Shown here: positions 8,913 to 17,727 of the stretch, piece after piece
Numbering within the stretch: the stretch's first letter is position 1
How the letters are laid out: every line of letters begins with the position of its first letter
Assembly (NCBI RefSeq): GCF_026342735.1
Contig: NZ_JAPEMM010000002.1
Coordinates: 868,001-932,000 of the forward strand
From: Streptomyces sp. NBC_00193
GTDB taxonomy: Bacteria > Actinomycetota > Actinomycetes > Streptomycetales > Streptomycetaceae
DNA: 64,000 bases
Direction: 5' to 3'
Made by a program: the position numbers and the translations under genes
The notes under the pieces: model-generated
Seen by the model: only the letters and a program-made list of their open reading frames with translations
Told to the model about the DNA's origin: nothing
Database searches by the model: none

Positions 8913-9925
8913 CCGCCGCCGTGGAACTGCGCGATGTCGCGAAGGAGTTCCCGGGCGGAGCGCGCGCCGTGGACGGAGTCAGCCTCACCGTCGAGGCGGG
9001 CACCGTCTTCGGTGTCGTCGGGCACAGCGGTGCGGGCAAGTCCACCCTGTTGCGCCTGGTCAACGGGCTGGAGGAGCCGACCTCGGGCAGCGTGCTGCTG
9101 GACGGCCAGGACCTCTCGTCCCTCGGCGAGCGCCGGCTGCGCCCCATCCGCCGCGAGATCGGCATGATCTTCCAGCAGTTCAACCTCTTCCGCTCGCGCA
9201 CGGTCCTGGGCAACGTGCTCTACCCGCTGCGCCTCGCCGGGATGGACCGTACCGCGGCCCGGGCCCGCGCCGAGGAGACGCTGGAGTTCGTCGGTCTCGC
9301 CGGCCACGGGAAGCGCTACCCCGAGCAGCTCTCGGGCGGCCAGCGCCAGCGCGTCGGCATCGCCCGCGCGCTCGCCACCCGCCCGAAGGTCCTGCTGTGC
9401 GACGAGGCGACCTCCGCCCTCGACCCGCAGACCACCGGCGAGGTGCTCGCCCTGCTGCGCCGGGTCAACCGCGAGCTGGGCGTCACGATCCTCCTCATCA
9501 CCCACGAGATGGAGGTCGTCCGGACCCTGTGCGACCGCGTCGCGGTCATGGAGGACGGCAAGGTGGTCGAGAGCGGCGAGGTCTACGAGGTCTTCGCGCG
9601 GCCCCGCCACGCGACCACGGCCGCCTTCGTCCGCTCCGCGCAGCACGCCGAGCCGGACGCCGGGCTCCTGGAACGCCTTCGCGCCCGACACCCCGGCCGC
9701 CTGGTCACGGTGCCCGTCGTCGACGGCGGCCCCGCCCTGGACGGCCTCTCGGAGCTCCTGCGCGTCCACGGCGTCGACTTCACCTTCGTCCACGGAGGCG
9801 TCGCCGAGGTGCGCGGACGCCCGTTGGGCAGTGTGACGCTGGAACTGCGCGGCGAGCCCGGCGCGGTCGAGGCCGTCGCCGCCGGGCTGGGCGTACCCGA
9901 CCTCGCGGAAGCGGGTGTCCGGTGA
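8909..9925 (+). CDS. metN: Methionine importer ATP-binding protein
   Basis: The 338-residue ATPase has Walker A (GHSGAGKST, about residue 40), the Q-loop (MIFQQFNLF), signature LSGGQRQRVGIARAL, Walker B (VLLCDEATSALD) and the H-loop (LLITHEMEV). The C-terminal extension (about 260-338) matches the NIL domain that senses methionine in MetN. It powers uptake through MetI. It overlaps metQ by 4 bases and metI by 4 bases. Confidence 0.93.
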   Translation: MTAAVELRDVAKEFPGGARAVDGVSLTVEAGTVFGVVGHSGAGKSTLLRLVNGLEEPTSGSVLLDGQDLSSLGERRLRPIRREIGMIFQQFNLFRSRTVLGNVLYPLRLAGMDRTAARARAEETLEFVGLAGHGKRYPEQLSGGQRQRVGIARALATRPKVLLCDEATSALDPQTTGEVLALLRRVNRELGVTILLITHEMEVVRTLCDRVAVMEDGKVVESGEVYEVFARPRHATTAAFVRSAQHAEPDAGLLERLRARHPGRLVTVPVVDGGPALDGLSELLRVHGVDFTFVHGGVAEVRGRPLGSVTLELRGEPGAVEAVAAGLGVPDLAEAGVR

Positions 9926-10584
9926 AGGCGGACTGGAGCACGTTCTGGCCCAAGGTCCTCGACGCCACGGGCGAGACCGTCTACATGGTGCTGATCACCC
10001 TGGCGCTGTCGACCCTCAGCGGCCTGGCGGTGGGGCTCACCCTCTACGCCACGCGCAAGGGCGGCGTCCTGCCGAACCGGATCGTCCACACGGTCCTGGG
10101 CCTGCTCATCAACGTCATCCGGCCCGTGCCGTTCATCATCGCGATCGTCGCGCTGGCACCGGTCACGCGCGGGGTGGTCGGCACGATGATCGGCACGAAC
10201 GCCGCGATCTTCCCGATGACGGTCGTCGCGACGTTCGGGGTCGCCCGGATCGTGGAGTCCAACCTGCTCTCCGTCGAACCCGGCGTGATCGAGGCGGCCC
10301 GCTCCATGGGCGCGAGCCCGCTGCGGATCCTGCTCACGGTCCTCGTCCCGGAGGCGCTCGGACCCCTGGTCCTCGGCATGACCTTCATGCTCGTCGCACT
10401 GATCGACTTCTCGGCGGTGGCCGGCACGGTCGGCGGCGGAGGCGTCGGCAACCTGGCGATGACGTACGGCTACCTGCGCTTCGACACCTCGGTGATGGTG
10501 GTGACGGTGCTCGTGCTGATCGCCCTCGTGCAGTCGGCGCAGCTCCTCGGCAACGTGGTCTCCCGCAAGGTGCTCCGCCGCTGA
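9922..10584 (+). CDS. metI: Methionine importer permease
   Basis: The 220-residue membrane protein has about five hydrophobic helices and the ABC-permease cytoplasmic loop EAARSMGASPLRILLTVLVPEALG that docks with the ATPase. The start is GTG at 9922, overlapping the metN stop. It forms the transmembrane channel of the MetNIQ system. A strong convergent hairpin follows. Confidence 0.93.
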   Translation: MKADWSTFWPKVLDATGETVYMVLITLALSTLSGLAVGLTLYATRKGGVLPNRIVHTVLGLLINVIRPVPFIIAIVALAPVTRGVVGTMIGTNAAIFPMTVVATFGVARIVESNLLSVEPGVIEAARSMGASPLRILLTVLVPEALGPLVLGMTFMLVALIDFSAVAGTVGGGGVGNLAMTYGYLRFDTSVMVVTVLVLIALVQSAQLLGNVVSRKVLRR

Positions 10585-10600
10585 CGCACCGCACCGTGGC

Positions 10601-10638
10601 GGGCCGCCGTCCCCCGTCGGGGGAGGGGACGGCGGCCC
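10601..10638. terminator. Bidirectional terminator between metI and the AKR chimera
   Basis: Perfect arms GGGCCGCCGTCCCC and GGGGACGGCGGCCC enclose a 10-base loop. The hairpin lies between convergent genes, so it can end transcription from both sides. Confidence 0.75.
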
Positions 10639-10644
10639 GGCCGG

Positions 10645-11868
10645 TCAGACGCGCGGGCGGCGGCGCAGCCGCGGGTCGCAGAGTGCGGGCGGCACGTATC
10701 CGGCGCCCCGGGCGGACAGGTTGGTGCCCGGCGGCACGATCTTGTCGATGCGGTCGAGCACGTCGGCGCTCAGCCGCACCCGGTCGGCGCCCAGCTGGCT
10801 CTCCAGCTGCTCGAAGGTGCGCGGCCCGATGATGGCCGAGGTGACGGCGGGGTGCTCCAGCACGAAGGCCAGGGCGAGTTGCACCAGGGTCAGTCCTGCC
10901 TCCTCCGCCAGCTGGGCCAGTGCCTCGGCGGCGTCCAGCTTGGCCGCGTTCTCCGGGTCGGCAATGTCGAAGCGCTCGGCCTGCCGGTCGATCCGGCTGG
11001 AGGTGGGCTGGTCGGCGCCCTTGCGGTAGCGACCGGACAGCCAGCCGCCGGCGAGCGGGCTCCAGCTGAGCACGCCCAGCCCGTACTGCTGAGCGATGGG
11101 CAGGACCTCGCGCTCGATGCCCCGCGCGAGCAGCGAGTACGGGGGCTGCTCGGTCACCACTCTTTCGCGGCCGCGGCGTTCGGCGATCCACTGGCCCTCG
11201 ACGATCGCGGAGGGCTCGAAGGTGGACGTGCCGATGTAGCGGATCTTGCCCTGGTGGACGAGGTCGCTGAGCGCGCCGAGCGTCTCGTCGAAGTCGGTCT
11301 CGGGCTCGGGCCGGTGCACCTGGTAGAGGTCGATCCAGTCGGTGCCGAGCCGGCGCAGGCTGTTCTCCACCTCGCGGATGATCCAACGGCGGCTGTTGCC
11401 CTGTTCGTTGGGGTCGGAGCCGAGGCTGCCGTGGAACTTGGTGGCCAGCACCACGCCGTCCCGCCGGCCGCCGGCGAGGGCCTTCCCGACGATGGTCTCC
11501 GACTCCCCCGCCGAGTACACGTCGGCCGTGTCGACGAAGTTGATGCCCGAGTCGAGGGCCCGGTGGATGATCCGGACGCCCCGAGGGCCCGCGGTCTCGG
11601 GGCCCTCCCTGACCAGCCCTCTGTCCAGCAGTGCCCCGCAGTGCCCGCTGACCGATGCGGGCGAAAGTCCGGTGAGCCGGGCGATGGTGCTGCGGGCGAC
11701 GGGACCGTGGTCGAGGACGGCGCCCAGCACCGCTCCGGTACCGGACACCCTCCGCAGCGGGTTCGCACCGGCCGGCGGGATGTCGGCACGGCGCAGCGGA
11801 GCGAGTCGGCGGTCGGGGGAGGTCTTCGATCTGTCCACGGGGGCCTTCCAGGTCCTGTGCGGTGGCAC
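10645..11868 (-). CDS. ROK-type HTH fused to aldo-keto reductase
   Basis: The reading frame is a chimera. Roughly residues 45-98 match the helix-turn-helix and following hinge of a ROK-family repressor (VLDHGPVARSTIARLTGLSPAS, then ETAGPRGV). Immediately after, the sequence becomes an aldo-keto reductase from its second strand (LDSGINFVDTADVYS) to its C terminus. AKR catalytic residues are present: Asp and Tyr in DTADVYS, Lys in LATKF and His in YQVHRP. The first AKR strand and cofactor-loop region (about 30 residues) and the whole ROK sugar domain are missing. It looks like a deletion fusion in frame; activity is doubtful. GTG 11838 is an alternative start. Confidence 0.7.
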   Translation of the reverse strand: MPPHRTWKAPVDRSKTSPDRRLAPLRRADIPPAGANPLRRVSGTGAVLGAVLDHGPVARSTIARLTGLSPASVSGHCGALLDRGLVREGPETAGPRGVRIIHRALDSGINFVDTADVYSAGESETIVGKALAGGRRDGVVLATKFHGSLGSDPNEQGNSRRWIIREVENSLRRLGTDWIDLYQVHRPEPETDFDETLGALSDLVHQGKIRYIGTSTFEPSAIVEGQWIAERRGRERVVTEQPPYSLLARGIEREVLPIAQQYGLGVLSWSPLAGGWLSGRYRKGADQPTSSRIDRQAERFDIADPENAAKLDAAEALAQLAEEAGLTLVQLALAFVLEHPAVTSAIIGPRTFEQLESQLGADRVRLSADVLDRIDKIVPPGTNLSARGAGYVPPALCDPRLRRRPRV

Positions 11869-12047
11869 GCGAGGCCCGGCCGCCGGGACCGGCCCGTGAC
11901 GGGCGGCCGGCTCCGGGCAGGGGCGTGCGCGGGAAGCTCCACGGAGGGAGCACTGTTCACCAGAACGCGGGGACGGTGCGGGAGTTCAGGCTCCGGACCC
12001 GCCGACGGGCAGGACGAAGACGAGGGATCCGCGCGGTCGCCGTACGG

Positions 12048-12128
12048 TCAGGACCACTGACACGCGGCGGAGCAGACACGCTTCAGGTCGACGTGACCTC
12101 GTGTCGTCAGCAGCGCGGATCGGTACAT
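12048..12128 (-). CDS. Short Cys-containing leader peptide
   Basis: A 26-codon frame encodes a peptide with the core HVDLKRVCSAAC. This matches the actinobacterial putative leader-peptide pattern (HVDL-R-hydrophobic-SAxC) found ahead of sulfur-metabolism genes, where ribosome pausing at Cys codons is thought to control the downstream gene. It lies 180 bases upstream of the aldo-keto reductase chimera on the same strand, so it may regulate what used to be a sulfur-related or redox gene. The 140 bases upstream of it, to the next gene, show nothing recognisable. Confidence 0.65.
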   Translation of the reverse strand: MYRSALLTTRGHVDLKRVCSAACQWS

Positions 12129-12268
12129 GGCGCGCAACATAGCCGGGGCGGCGCGAGCCGGTCAATCGGCTGCCCGCACCGTGGACGCCCCTCCGCCGCA
12201 CCCCGCCCGCAACCGCGGGGCCGGGAATCCCCGGCGAACACCGGGCCCGTCCGACGCCCTGGGCCGAA

Positions 12269-12874
12269 TCAGCCGGCGGCGTCCCGGGAGCGGGCGATGA
12301 GCCCGGCGGCGATCACCGAGGCGAGCTCGTCGAGCAGGATCTCGTCCACCGGCAGGTGGAAGGCGAACAGCGCGAGGAACAGCGGTCCGCCCAGCAGCAG
12401 ATGAGCCACCGTCGGGTCCAAGGGACCCGGCAGTTCACCCCGCTTCTCGGCGCGCTCCAGTATCGCCGTGAGGTCGCGCCGCTCCTGGGCGATGAAGGTG
12501 CCCTGGAAGCGGGCGACCAGCGCAGGGTCGCGAGACATCTCGACCATGAGCGCGGGAGTCAGCATCCGGGCCGCGGGCGTCGAGAGACGCTCAAGGGCGA
12601 GGCCCGCCATCGCGCGGACATCGCCGCGCAGCGAGCCGGTGTCCGGCGGCGGCTCGATGTCCATACCGTGCACGGCCGAGGCGAAGAGCAGCTCCGCCTT
12701 CGAGCCGAACCTGCGGTAGATGGCAGCCTTGCCCACGCCCGCGCGGGCGGCGATCGCGTCCATGGCCACCCCGGCGTAGCCGACCTCCGCGAGCAGTTCG
12801 CGCGCGGCTCGGAGCACAGTGCTGTCGATCTGGCTGTCCCTGGGTCGCCCCAGTCGCGGTGTCGGGTTCGGCAT
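12269..12874 (-). CDS. TetR-family transcriptional regulator
   Basis: The 201-residue protein has a typical N-terminal TetR helix-turn-helix (YAGVAMDAIAARAGVGKAAIYRRFGSKAEL, about residues 30-60) and a TetR_C_16-like C-terminal domain. Its start codon lies 10 bases from a 36-base perfect palindrome, so it very probably represses itself and the divergent gene at 13046. The nature of the inducing ligand is not visible. Confidence 0.88.
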   Translation of the reverse strand: MPNPTPRLGRPRDSQIDSTVLRAARELLAEVGYAGVAMDAIAARAGVGKAAIYRRFGSKAELLFASAVHGMDIEPPPDTGSLRGDVRAMAGLALERLSTPAARMLTPALMVEMSRDPALVARFQGTFIAQERRDLTAILERAEKRGELPGPLDPTVAHLLLGGPLFLALFAFHLPVDEILLDELASVIAAGLIARSRDAAG

Positions 12875-12883
12875 GACTCCAGT

Positions 12884-12919
12884 TTACGATACCCGAGTTC
12901 CGGAACTCGGGTATCGTAA
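12884..12919. promoter_or_regulatory. 36-bp perfect palindromic operator
   Basis: Both strands read TTACGATACCCGAGTTCC from the outside inwards, giving an uninterrupted 36-base palindrome. It lies between the TetR start and the divergent gene. This is the expected position for the TetR operator, and the length could hold two dimers. Confidence 0.85.
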
Positions 12920-13045
12920 TCGCCGCGGGACGCTCGGCCGGCTTCCCGCACGCACCGCCGAGTGGGACGAGGGTGCGCTTCGCCGGGCATGTCTCCGAGC
13001 CGGCGAGCGCGGTTCTCATCGAGGGAAGGGACGAGAGGCGACGTC

Positions 13046-13645
13046 ATGCGCGGTCACAAGACAGATCCGAAGGTGGCCAGTTGTGACAGCTGGCTGCCGC
13101 AGTACCAGTGGCGCACCCACCACGGCCGGAGCATGCCGGCCGACCCCGGGGTGGTCGCGCGGGCGGTGCGCGAGGTGCGGCCCGCGGAGATGTACGCGCT
13201 CAGGCCGCTTGTCTTCGTGCGCAGCATTCCGGCCCGCCTCACGTCCCCCGGAGAGGAGCGGTATCTGGACCGGGACGCGCCTGTCGTCGACGGGCTGCAC
13301 GAAGGGGTGGGCGCCTTCCAGCTCCAGGACGACCCGGGTGGGGATCTCGTCGTCGGCTTCGTGGGACAGCCGTGGTCCCTGCGGCAGAAGTGGCTCACGC
13401 TGACGCCCGACGAGTACCTGGAGTTCGACGAGCCGGGGCACATCAAGGGACTGATGGCCTTCTCGGTCGCGAGCCAGGGCGCCGGGACCCACCTGCACAC
13501 CGAAACCAGGGTCCATGGGACCGATCAGGCGTCCGCACGCCGGTTCCGACCCTACTGGCTGCTGATCGAACCCTTCAGCAGCCTGATCCGCCACGACTGG
13601 CTGGCCGCGGCTGCCCGCAGAGCGGGGAGCCGGCCACGGGAATGA
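13046..13645 (+). CDS. Hypothetical protein divergent from TetR
   Basis: The 199-residue protein has no signal peptide. Segments such as GFVGQPWSLRQKWLTLTPDEY and the C-terminal FRPYWLLIEPFSSLIRHDWL resemble uncharacterised actinobacterial SRPBCC/DUF2867-like proteins that may bind hydrophobic ligands. It shares its promoter region with the TetR gene and is probably the controlled target. A start further upstream in frame exists, but ATG 13046 has a GAGAGG site before it. Confidence 0.5.
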   Translation: MRGHKTDPKVASCDSWLPQYQWRTHHGRSMPADPGVVARAVREVRPAEMYALRPLVFVRSIPARLTSPGEERYLDRDAPVVDGLHEGVGAFQLQDDPGGDLVVGFVGQPWSLRQKWLTLTPDEYLEFDEPGHIKGLMAFSVASQGAGTHLHTETRVHGTDQASARRFRPYWLLIEPFSSLIRHDWLAAAARRAGSRPRE

Positions 13646-13786
13646 GCGGCGTACGCCGGACGCGGACGCGGAGCGGATTCTTCAACGCGTCCGTGGACTT
13701 CGCCCACGCTTGCACCGCGAGCCAGGTGGTGCCGGTGGTGCCGGTGCATCCGTAGGGCGTACGCCCCCTCGGCGGTGGCGGACCGA

Positions 13787-14485
13787 TCAGCGGTCCCCGA
13801 AGGCCCGCATGCCCCTGGCGCGGGCGGTGTTCCATGCCGGGCCGGAGCCCAGGAAGTCGAGGACTTCGCGGGCGCGGCCCGGCTGGGTGGAGGTGGTGAG
13901 GACTCCCCCGCCGAACGTCGAGCTGATCGCGTGCTCGCCCGGCAGCGGGCCGGCCACGACGACGCCCGGCAGGTCCATCAGCTCGCTGTGCTGCTGGAAG
14001 GCCAGGTCCGCCCGGCCGGACGACAGCAGGCTGCCCGCGGGCACGCCCGGTGGCGCCTGGACGAGCCGGTCCCCCAGTGCGTCGGCGAGCTCCAGCCGGG
14101 TGATCAGATCGACGAGGGCCGTGCCGCTGGGGCCGGTCGAGTAGGCGATCCTCTGCGCCGACAGCAGCGCGGCCCGCAGGTCGGACGCGGAGCGCAGCGC
14201 CGGGACCGGTGTGCCGTCCGGCACCGCGGCGACGACCTGTGAGACCCACAGCGGGCGCAGCGAATCACGGAGGACGTACCCCTCCTCGGCCAGCCCGGCC
14301 AGCGCCCCCTCCGCGAGCACGAGCACGTCGGCCTCGGCGCCCTCGCGCACCCGCCGCGCGATCTCGACGCCACCCGCGGAATCGAAGTGCACGGCGAGCC
14401 CTTCGGCACGCCGGATGTGTTCGGCCAGCTCGGCGAGCACGGGCCGCGTCGCCATCGAGGACAGCCCTGAGATCTCTCGTTCCAC
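13787..14485 (-). CDS. Periplasmic-binding-like protein without signal peptide
   Basis: The 232-residue protein resembles the extracellular molybdate/anion-binding (ModA) fold: ELAEHIRRAEGLAVHFDSAGGVEIARRVREGAEADVLV-type opening and STGPSGTALVDLI. It lacks any export signal; translation begins at GTG 14485 directly behind a strong AAGGAGGAG site. A cytoplasmic ligand-binding or regulatory role is therefore more likely than transport. It is divergent from the IclR regulator of the aromatic pathway and may sense or bind a pathway acid. The function is not established. Confidence 0.6.
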   Translation of the reverse strand: MEREISGLSSMATRPVLAELAEHIRRAEGLAVHFDSAGGVEIARRVREGAEADVLVLAEGALAGLAEEGYVLRDSLRPLWVSQVVAAVPDGTPVPALRSASDLRAALLSAQRIAYSTGPSGTALVDLITRLELADALGDRLVQAPPGVPAGSLLSSGRADLAFQQHSELMDLPGVVVAGPLPGEHAISSTFGGGVLTTSTQPGRAREVLDFLGSGPAWNTARARGMRAFGDR

Positions 14486-14572
14486 GTCTCCTCCTTGGTG
14501 TCCGGCAGATGGTACGGGCGAGGGCGCGGCGCGCGGCCGGGGGGCTCGGCGCGGGTCTGCGAGACTGGCCGC

Positions 14573-15340
14573 GTGAGCACAACCCGGAACACCGCGGCCG
14601 GAAAGGTCCTTCTGGTCCTGTCGGCCTTCGACCGCGAACACCCGTCGCAGACCCTGTCGGAGATCGCCCAGCGGACCGGGCTGGCCCTCAGCACCACCCA
14701 CCGCGTGGTGGCGGAGCTCGCGGCGTGGGGGGCTCTGGAGCGGGTCGAGGACGGGACGTGGCACGTCGGTTTGAGGCTCTGGGAGATCGCCTCCGGCTGT
14801 CCGCGCACCCAGATCCTGCGGGACACCGCCCTGCCGTTCATGCAGGACCTCTACGAGGCGACGCACGAGAACGTGCAGCTCGCGGTGCGCGAGGGCCTGG
14901 AGCTCGTGTTCGTGGAGCGGATCGCCGGGCACCGGTCGGTGCAGCTGCTGACGATGGTCGGGAGCCGGTTCCCCATCGGTTCCACCGGAATGGGCCGGGT
15001 GCTGTTGGCGCACGCGCCGCGGGAGGTCCAGGAGGAGGTCCTGGAGTCGCCGTTGCGGGCCTGGACCCCGCACACCGTCACGGACCCCAAGACGCTCCGC
15101 GCCCAGCTGGACGTCATCCGCCGCGAGCAGGTCTTCGTCAGCGACCGGCAGCTCTCCGAGGACACGGTCGCGGTGGCCGCGCCCGTGCGGATCGGCCGGA
15201 ACGGGCCCGTCAGCGCCGCCTTGGGGATCGTCGTGGCGGCGCGTAGTGCGAACCGTGCGCGGGGACTTCGGGAGCCGCTGCTCAGGGCCGCGTACGGCAT
15301 CTCCGACGAGCTCGGCCGACGGGCGCGCACGGCGGACTGA
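14573..15340 (+). CDS. IclR-family regulator of the aromatic pathway
   Basis: The 255-residue protein has the IclR N-terminal winged helix (QTLSEIAQRTGLALSTTHRVVAEL) and the C-terminal effector domain with SRFPIGSTGMGRVLLAHAP. IclR proteins such as PcaR and PobR control protocatechuate and 4-hydroxybenzoate degradation, and this gene stands directly before those genes. Start GTG 14573 is chosen because it gives the normal N terminus. The 87-base gap to the divergent binding-protein gene probably holds its operator. Confidence 0.85.
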   Translation: MSTTRNTAAGKVLLVLSAFDREHPSQTLSEIAQRTGLALSTTHRVVAELAAWGALERVEDGTWHVGLRLWEIASGCPRTQILRDTALPFMQDLYEATHENVQLAVREGLELVFVERIAGHRSVQLLTMVGSRFPIGSTGMGRVLLAHAPREVQEEVLESPLRAWTPHTVTDPKTLRAQLDVIRREQVFVSDRQLSEDTVAVAAPVRIGRNGPVSAALGIVVAARSANRARGLREPLLRAAYGISDELGRRARTAD

Positions 15341-15442
15341 CTCCGAAGGGCTTCCGCCTGGCGGAAACACCGGCGACCGGCACGGGTGCCGGCTGCCAAC
15401 GTTCGGGGTGTTCCCGACGTTCGCAGCCGCTCAGGAGATGCC

Positions 15443-16654
15443 ATGGCCGACACCCCCGTCGACACCGTTGTCTCGGTACCCGTCGCCGTCGTCGGGGCCG
15501 GTCCCGCCGGCCTCATGCTGGCGCACCTGCTCGGACGGGCGGGAGTCGAGGCGATCGCCGTCGACACCCGCACCCGCCACGAGATCGAGACGACACAGCG
15601 GGCGGGCATCCTCGAGGCCGGTGCGGCCCGCGACCTCGTCGAGACCGGGGTCAGCGACCGGATCCTGCGCGAGGGCCACGAGCACGAGGGCATCGAGCTC
15701 CGCTTCGGCGGCCGGCCGCACCGCATCCACTTCAAGGAGCTGGTGGGCGCCTCGGCGTGGCTCTACCCGCAGACCGACGTGTTCGTCGATCTGGCCGACG
15801 CCCGGGCCCGCGACGGCGGCACGGTCCACTTCGGCGTCAAGGACACCGAGGTTCTCGCCATCACGACCGACACTCCCCGCGTCCGCTACACGGCGCCCGA
15901 CGGGTCCCGCCACGAGATCCGGGCCCGGTACGTGGTCGGGGCCGACGGCTCGCGCAGCATGTGCCGCGATCTGGTGCCCGAGGAGCGGCGGGTGCGCTAC
16001 GGCAAGGAGTATCCCTTCGCGTGGTTCGGGATCCTGGCCGAGGCGCCGAGGAGCGCGCCCGAGCTGGTCTACGCCCACTCCGAGCACGGCTTCGCGCTCA
16101 TCAGCCAGCGCACCGAGAGCGTGCAGCGGATGTACTTCCAGTGCGATCCCGGCGCCTCCCCCGACGACTGGCCGGACGACCGCATCTGGGAGACGCTCCA
16201 GGCCCGCGTGGCCGGCCGGGACGGCTTCCGCCTCCATGAGGGGCCGGTCCTGGAGAAGACGGTGCTGCGGTTCCGTTCGTTCGTCCAGGAGCCGATGCGC
16301 TGGGGGTCCATGGCCCTGGCGGGCGACGCCGCGCACACCGTGCCGCCGACCGGTGCCCGCGGGCTCAACCTCGCGCTGCACGACGTGAAGGTGCTCGCCG
16401 ACGTCCTGCTGAAGGCGCTCGGCGGCGCCGGCGGGGCCGCGCTGGACGACTACCAGCCGCGGGCCCTCCAGCGGATCTGGCGGGCGCAGAACTTCTCCTC
16501 CTGGATGACCCGGCTGCTGCACACGACGGCCGGAGCAACGCCGTTCGACCTGCGACTCCAGCTCGGCGAGCTCGACAACGTGGTGGGCACCCGCGCCGGG
16601 CGCACCTACCTCGCCGAGCAGTACACGGGCTGGCCGGCCGGCTGCTCGGGCTGA
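15443..16654 (+). CDS. pobA: 4-hydroxybenzoate 3-monooxygenase-like flavoprotein
   Basis: This 403-residue FAD enzyme should hydroxylate 4-hydroxybenzoate to protocatechuate using NAD(P)H and O2. It has the FAD motif VVGAGPAGLMLAHLLGRAG (about residue 15), the class A DG motif VVGADGSRS, and GDAAHTVPPTGARGLNLALHD near residue 300. The opening ETTQRAGILEAGAARDL and the FAWFGILAEAP segment match PobA closely. It heads the degradation operon and feeds the LigAB dioxygenase. A gallate- or vanillate-related substrate is possible. Confidence 0.85.
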   Translation: MADTPVDTVVSVPVAVVGAGPAGLMLAHLLGRAGVEAIAVDTRTRHEIETTQRAGILEAGAARDLVETGVSDRILREGHEHEGIELRFGGRPHRIHFKELVGASAWLYPQTDVFVDLADARARDGGTVHFGVKDTEVLAITTDTPRVRYTAPDGSRHEIRARYVVGADGSRSMCRDLVPEERRVRYGKEYPFAWFGILAEAPRSAPELVYAHSEHGFALISQRTESVQRMYFQCDPGASPDDWPDDRIWETLQARVAGRDGFRLHEGPVLEKTVLRFRSFVQEPMRWGSMALAGDAAHTVPPTGARGLNLALHDVKVLADVLLKALGGAGGAALDDYQPRALQRIWRAQNFSSWMTRLLHTTAGATPFDLRLQLGELDNVVGTRAGRTYLAEQYTGWPAGCSG

Positions 16655-16682
16655 CCCCGACCACACCACCTGGAGCACCCAC

Positions 16683-17708
16683 ATGATCATCGACTGCCAC
16701 GGACACTTCACCACCGCACCGCCGCAGCTCGCCGGGTGGCGCGACCGCCAGGTCGCGGCGGTCGGAGCGCCCCGGGACGCGCCCCACCCCGACGACCTGG
16801 TCATCACCGACGACGACCTGCGCCACGCGATCGAGGACAACCAGCTACGGCTCATGGACGCACGCGGCTGCGACCTGACGGTCTTCTCCCCCCGGGCCAG
16901 CTTCATGGCCCACCACATCGGCGACTTCGCCGTCTCCTCGACGTGGGCGCGGATCTGCAACGACCTGGTCCACCGCGTCGCCGCGCTCTACCCCACCCGC
17001 TTCGCGATGGGCGCGATGCTGCCGCAGTCGCCCGGCGTCGATCCGGCGACCTGCCTGCCCGAGCTGCGCCGCGCGGTAGAGGAGCTCGGCGCGGTGACGG
17101 TCAACCTCAACCCCGACCCGTCGGGCGGCAGGTGGACCGCGCCGCCCCTGACCGACCGCAGCTGGTACCCGCTCTACGAGGCCATGGCCGAGTACGACAT
17201 ACCGGCCATGATCCACGTCAGCACCTCGTGCAACCCGGCCTTCCACACCACCGGCGCCCACTACCTCAACGCCGACACCACGGCGTTCATGCAGCTGGTC
17301 CAGGGCGACCTGTTCGCCGACTTCCCCACCCTGCGGTTCGTGATCCCGCACGGCGGGGGTGCGGTGCCCTACCACTGGGGCCGCTTCCGCGGTCTGGCGA
17401 TGGCGCTGGGCAGGCCGGATCCCGAGACGCTGCTGGACAACGTCTTCTTCGACACCTGCGTCTACCACCAGCCCGGCATCGACCTGCTCACCCGGGTGGT
17501 GCCCAGCCGTTCCGTCCTGTTCGCCAGCGAGATGATCGGCGCCGTCCGCGACATCGACCCGCGCACCGGCCACCACTTCGACGACACGAAACGGTACGTC
17601 GAGGCCACCCCGCACCTCTCCGACGAGGAACGCACCGCTGTCTACAGCGGCAACGCCCTTCGCGTCTACCCCCGACTCGCCGCCCGCCTCGCCGCGGCCG
17701 GCCACTGA
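16683..17708 (+). CDS. ligJ: 4-oxalomesaconate hydratase-like amidohydrolase
   Basis: The 341-residue protein is an amidohydrolase-superfamily member of the LigJ type, which hydrates 4-oxalomesaconate to 4-carboxy-4-hydroxy-2-oxoadipate. Metal ligands appear in CHGHFTT (HxH) near the start, in IHVSTS and in IPHGGGAVPYHWGR. The neighbours cover the adjacent steps (LigI before, LigK after), which supports the call over a generic decarboxylase of the same superfamily. Confidence 0.82.
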   Translation: MIIDCHGHFTTAPPQLAGWRDRQVAAVGAPRDAPHPDDLVITDDDLRHAIEDNQLRLMDARGCDLTVFSPRASFMAHHIGDFAVSSTWARICNDLVHRVAALYPTRFAMGAMLPQSPGVDPATCLPELRRAVEELGAVTVNLNPDPSGGRWTAPPLTDRSWYPLYEAMAEYDIPAMIHVSTSCNPAFHTTGAHYLNADTTAFMQLVQGDLFADFPTLRFVIPHGGGAVPYHWGRFRGLAMALGRPDPETLLDNVFFDTCVYHQPGIDLLTRVVPSRSVLFASEMIGAVRDIDPRTGHHFDDTKRYVEATPHLSDEERTAVYSGNALRVYPRLAARLAAAGH

Positions 17709-17727
17709 ACTCCCAGGAGAAGAACGC

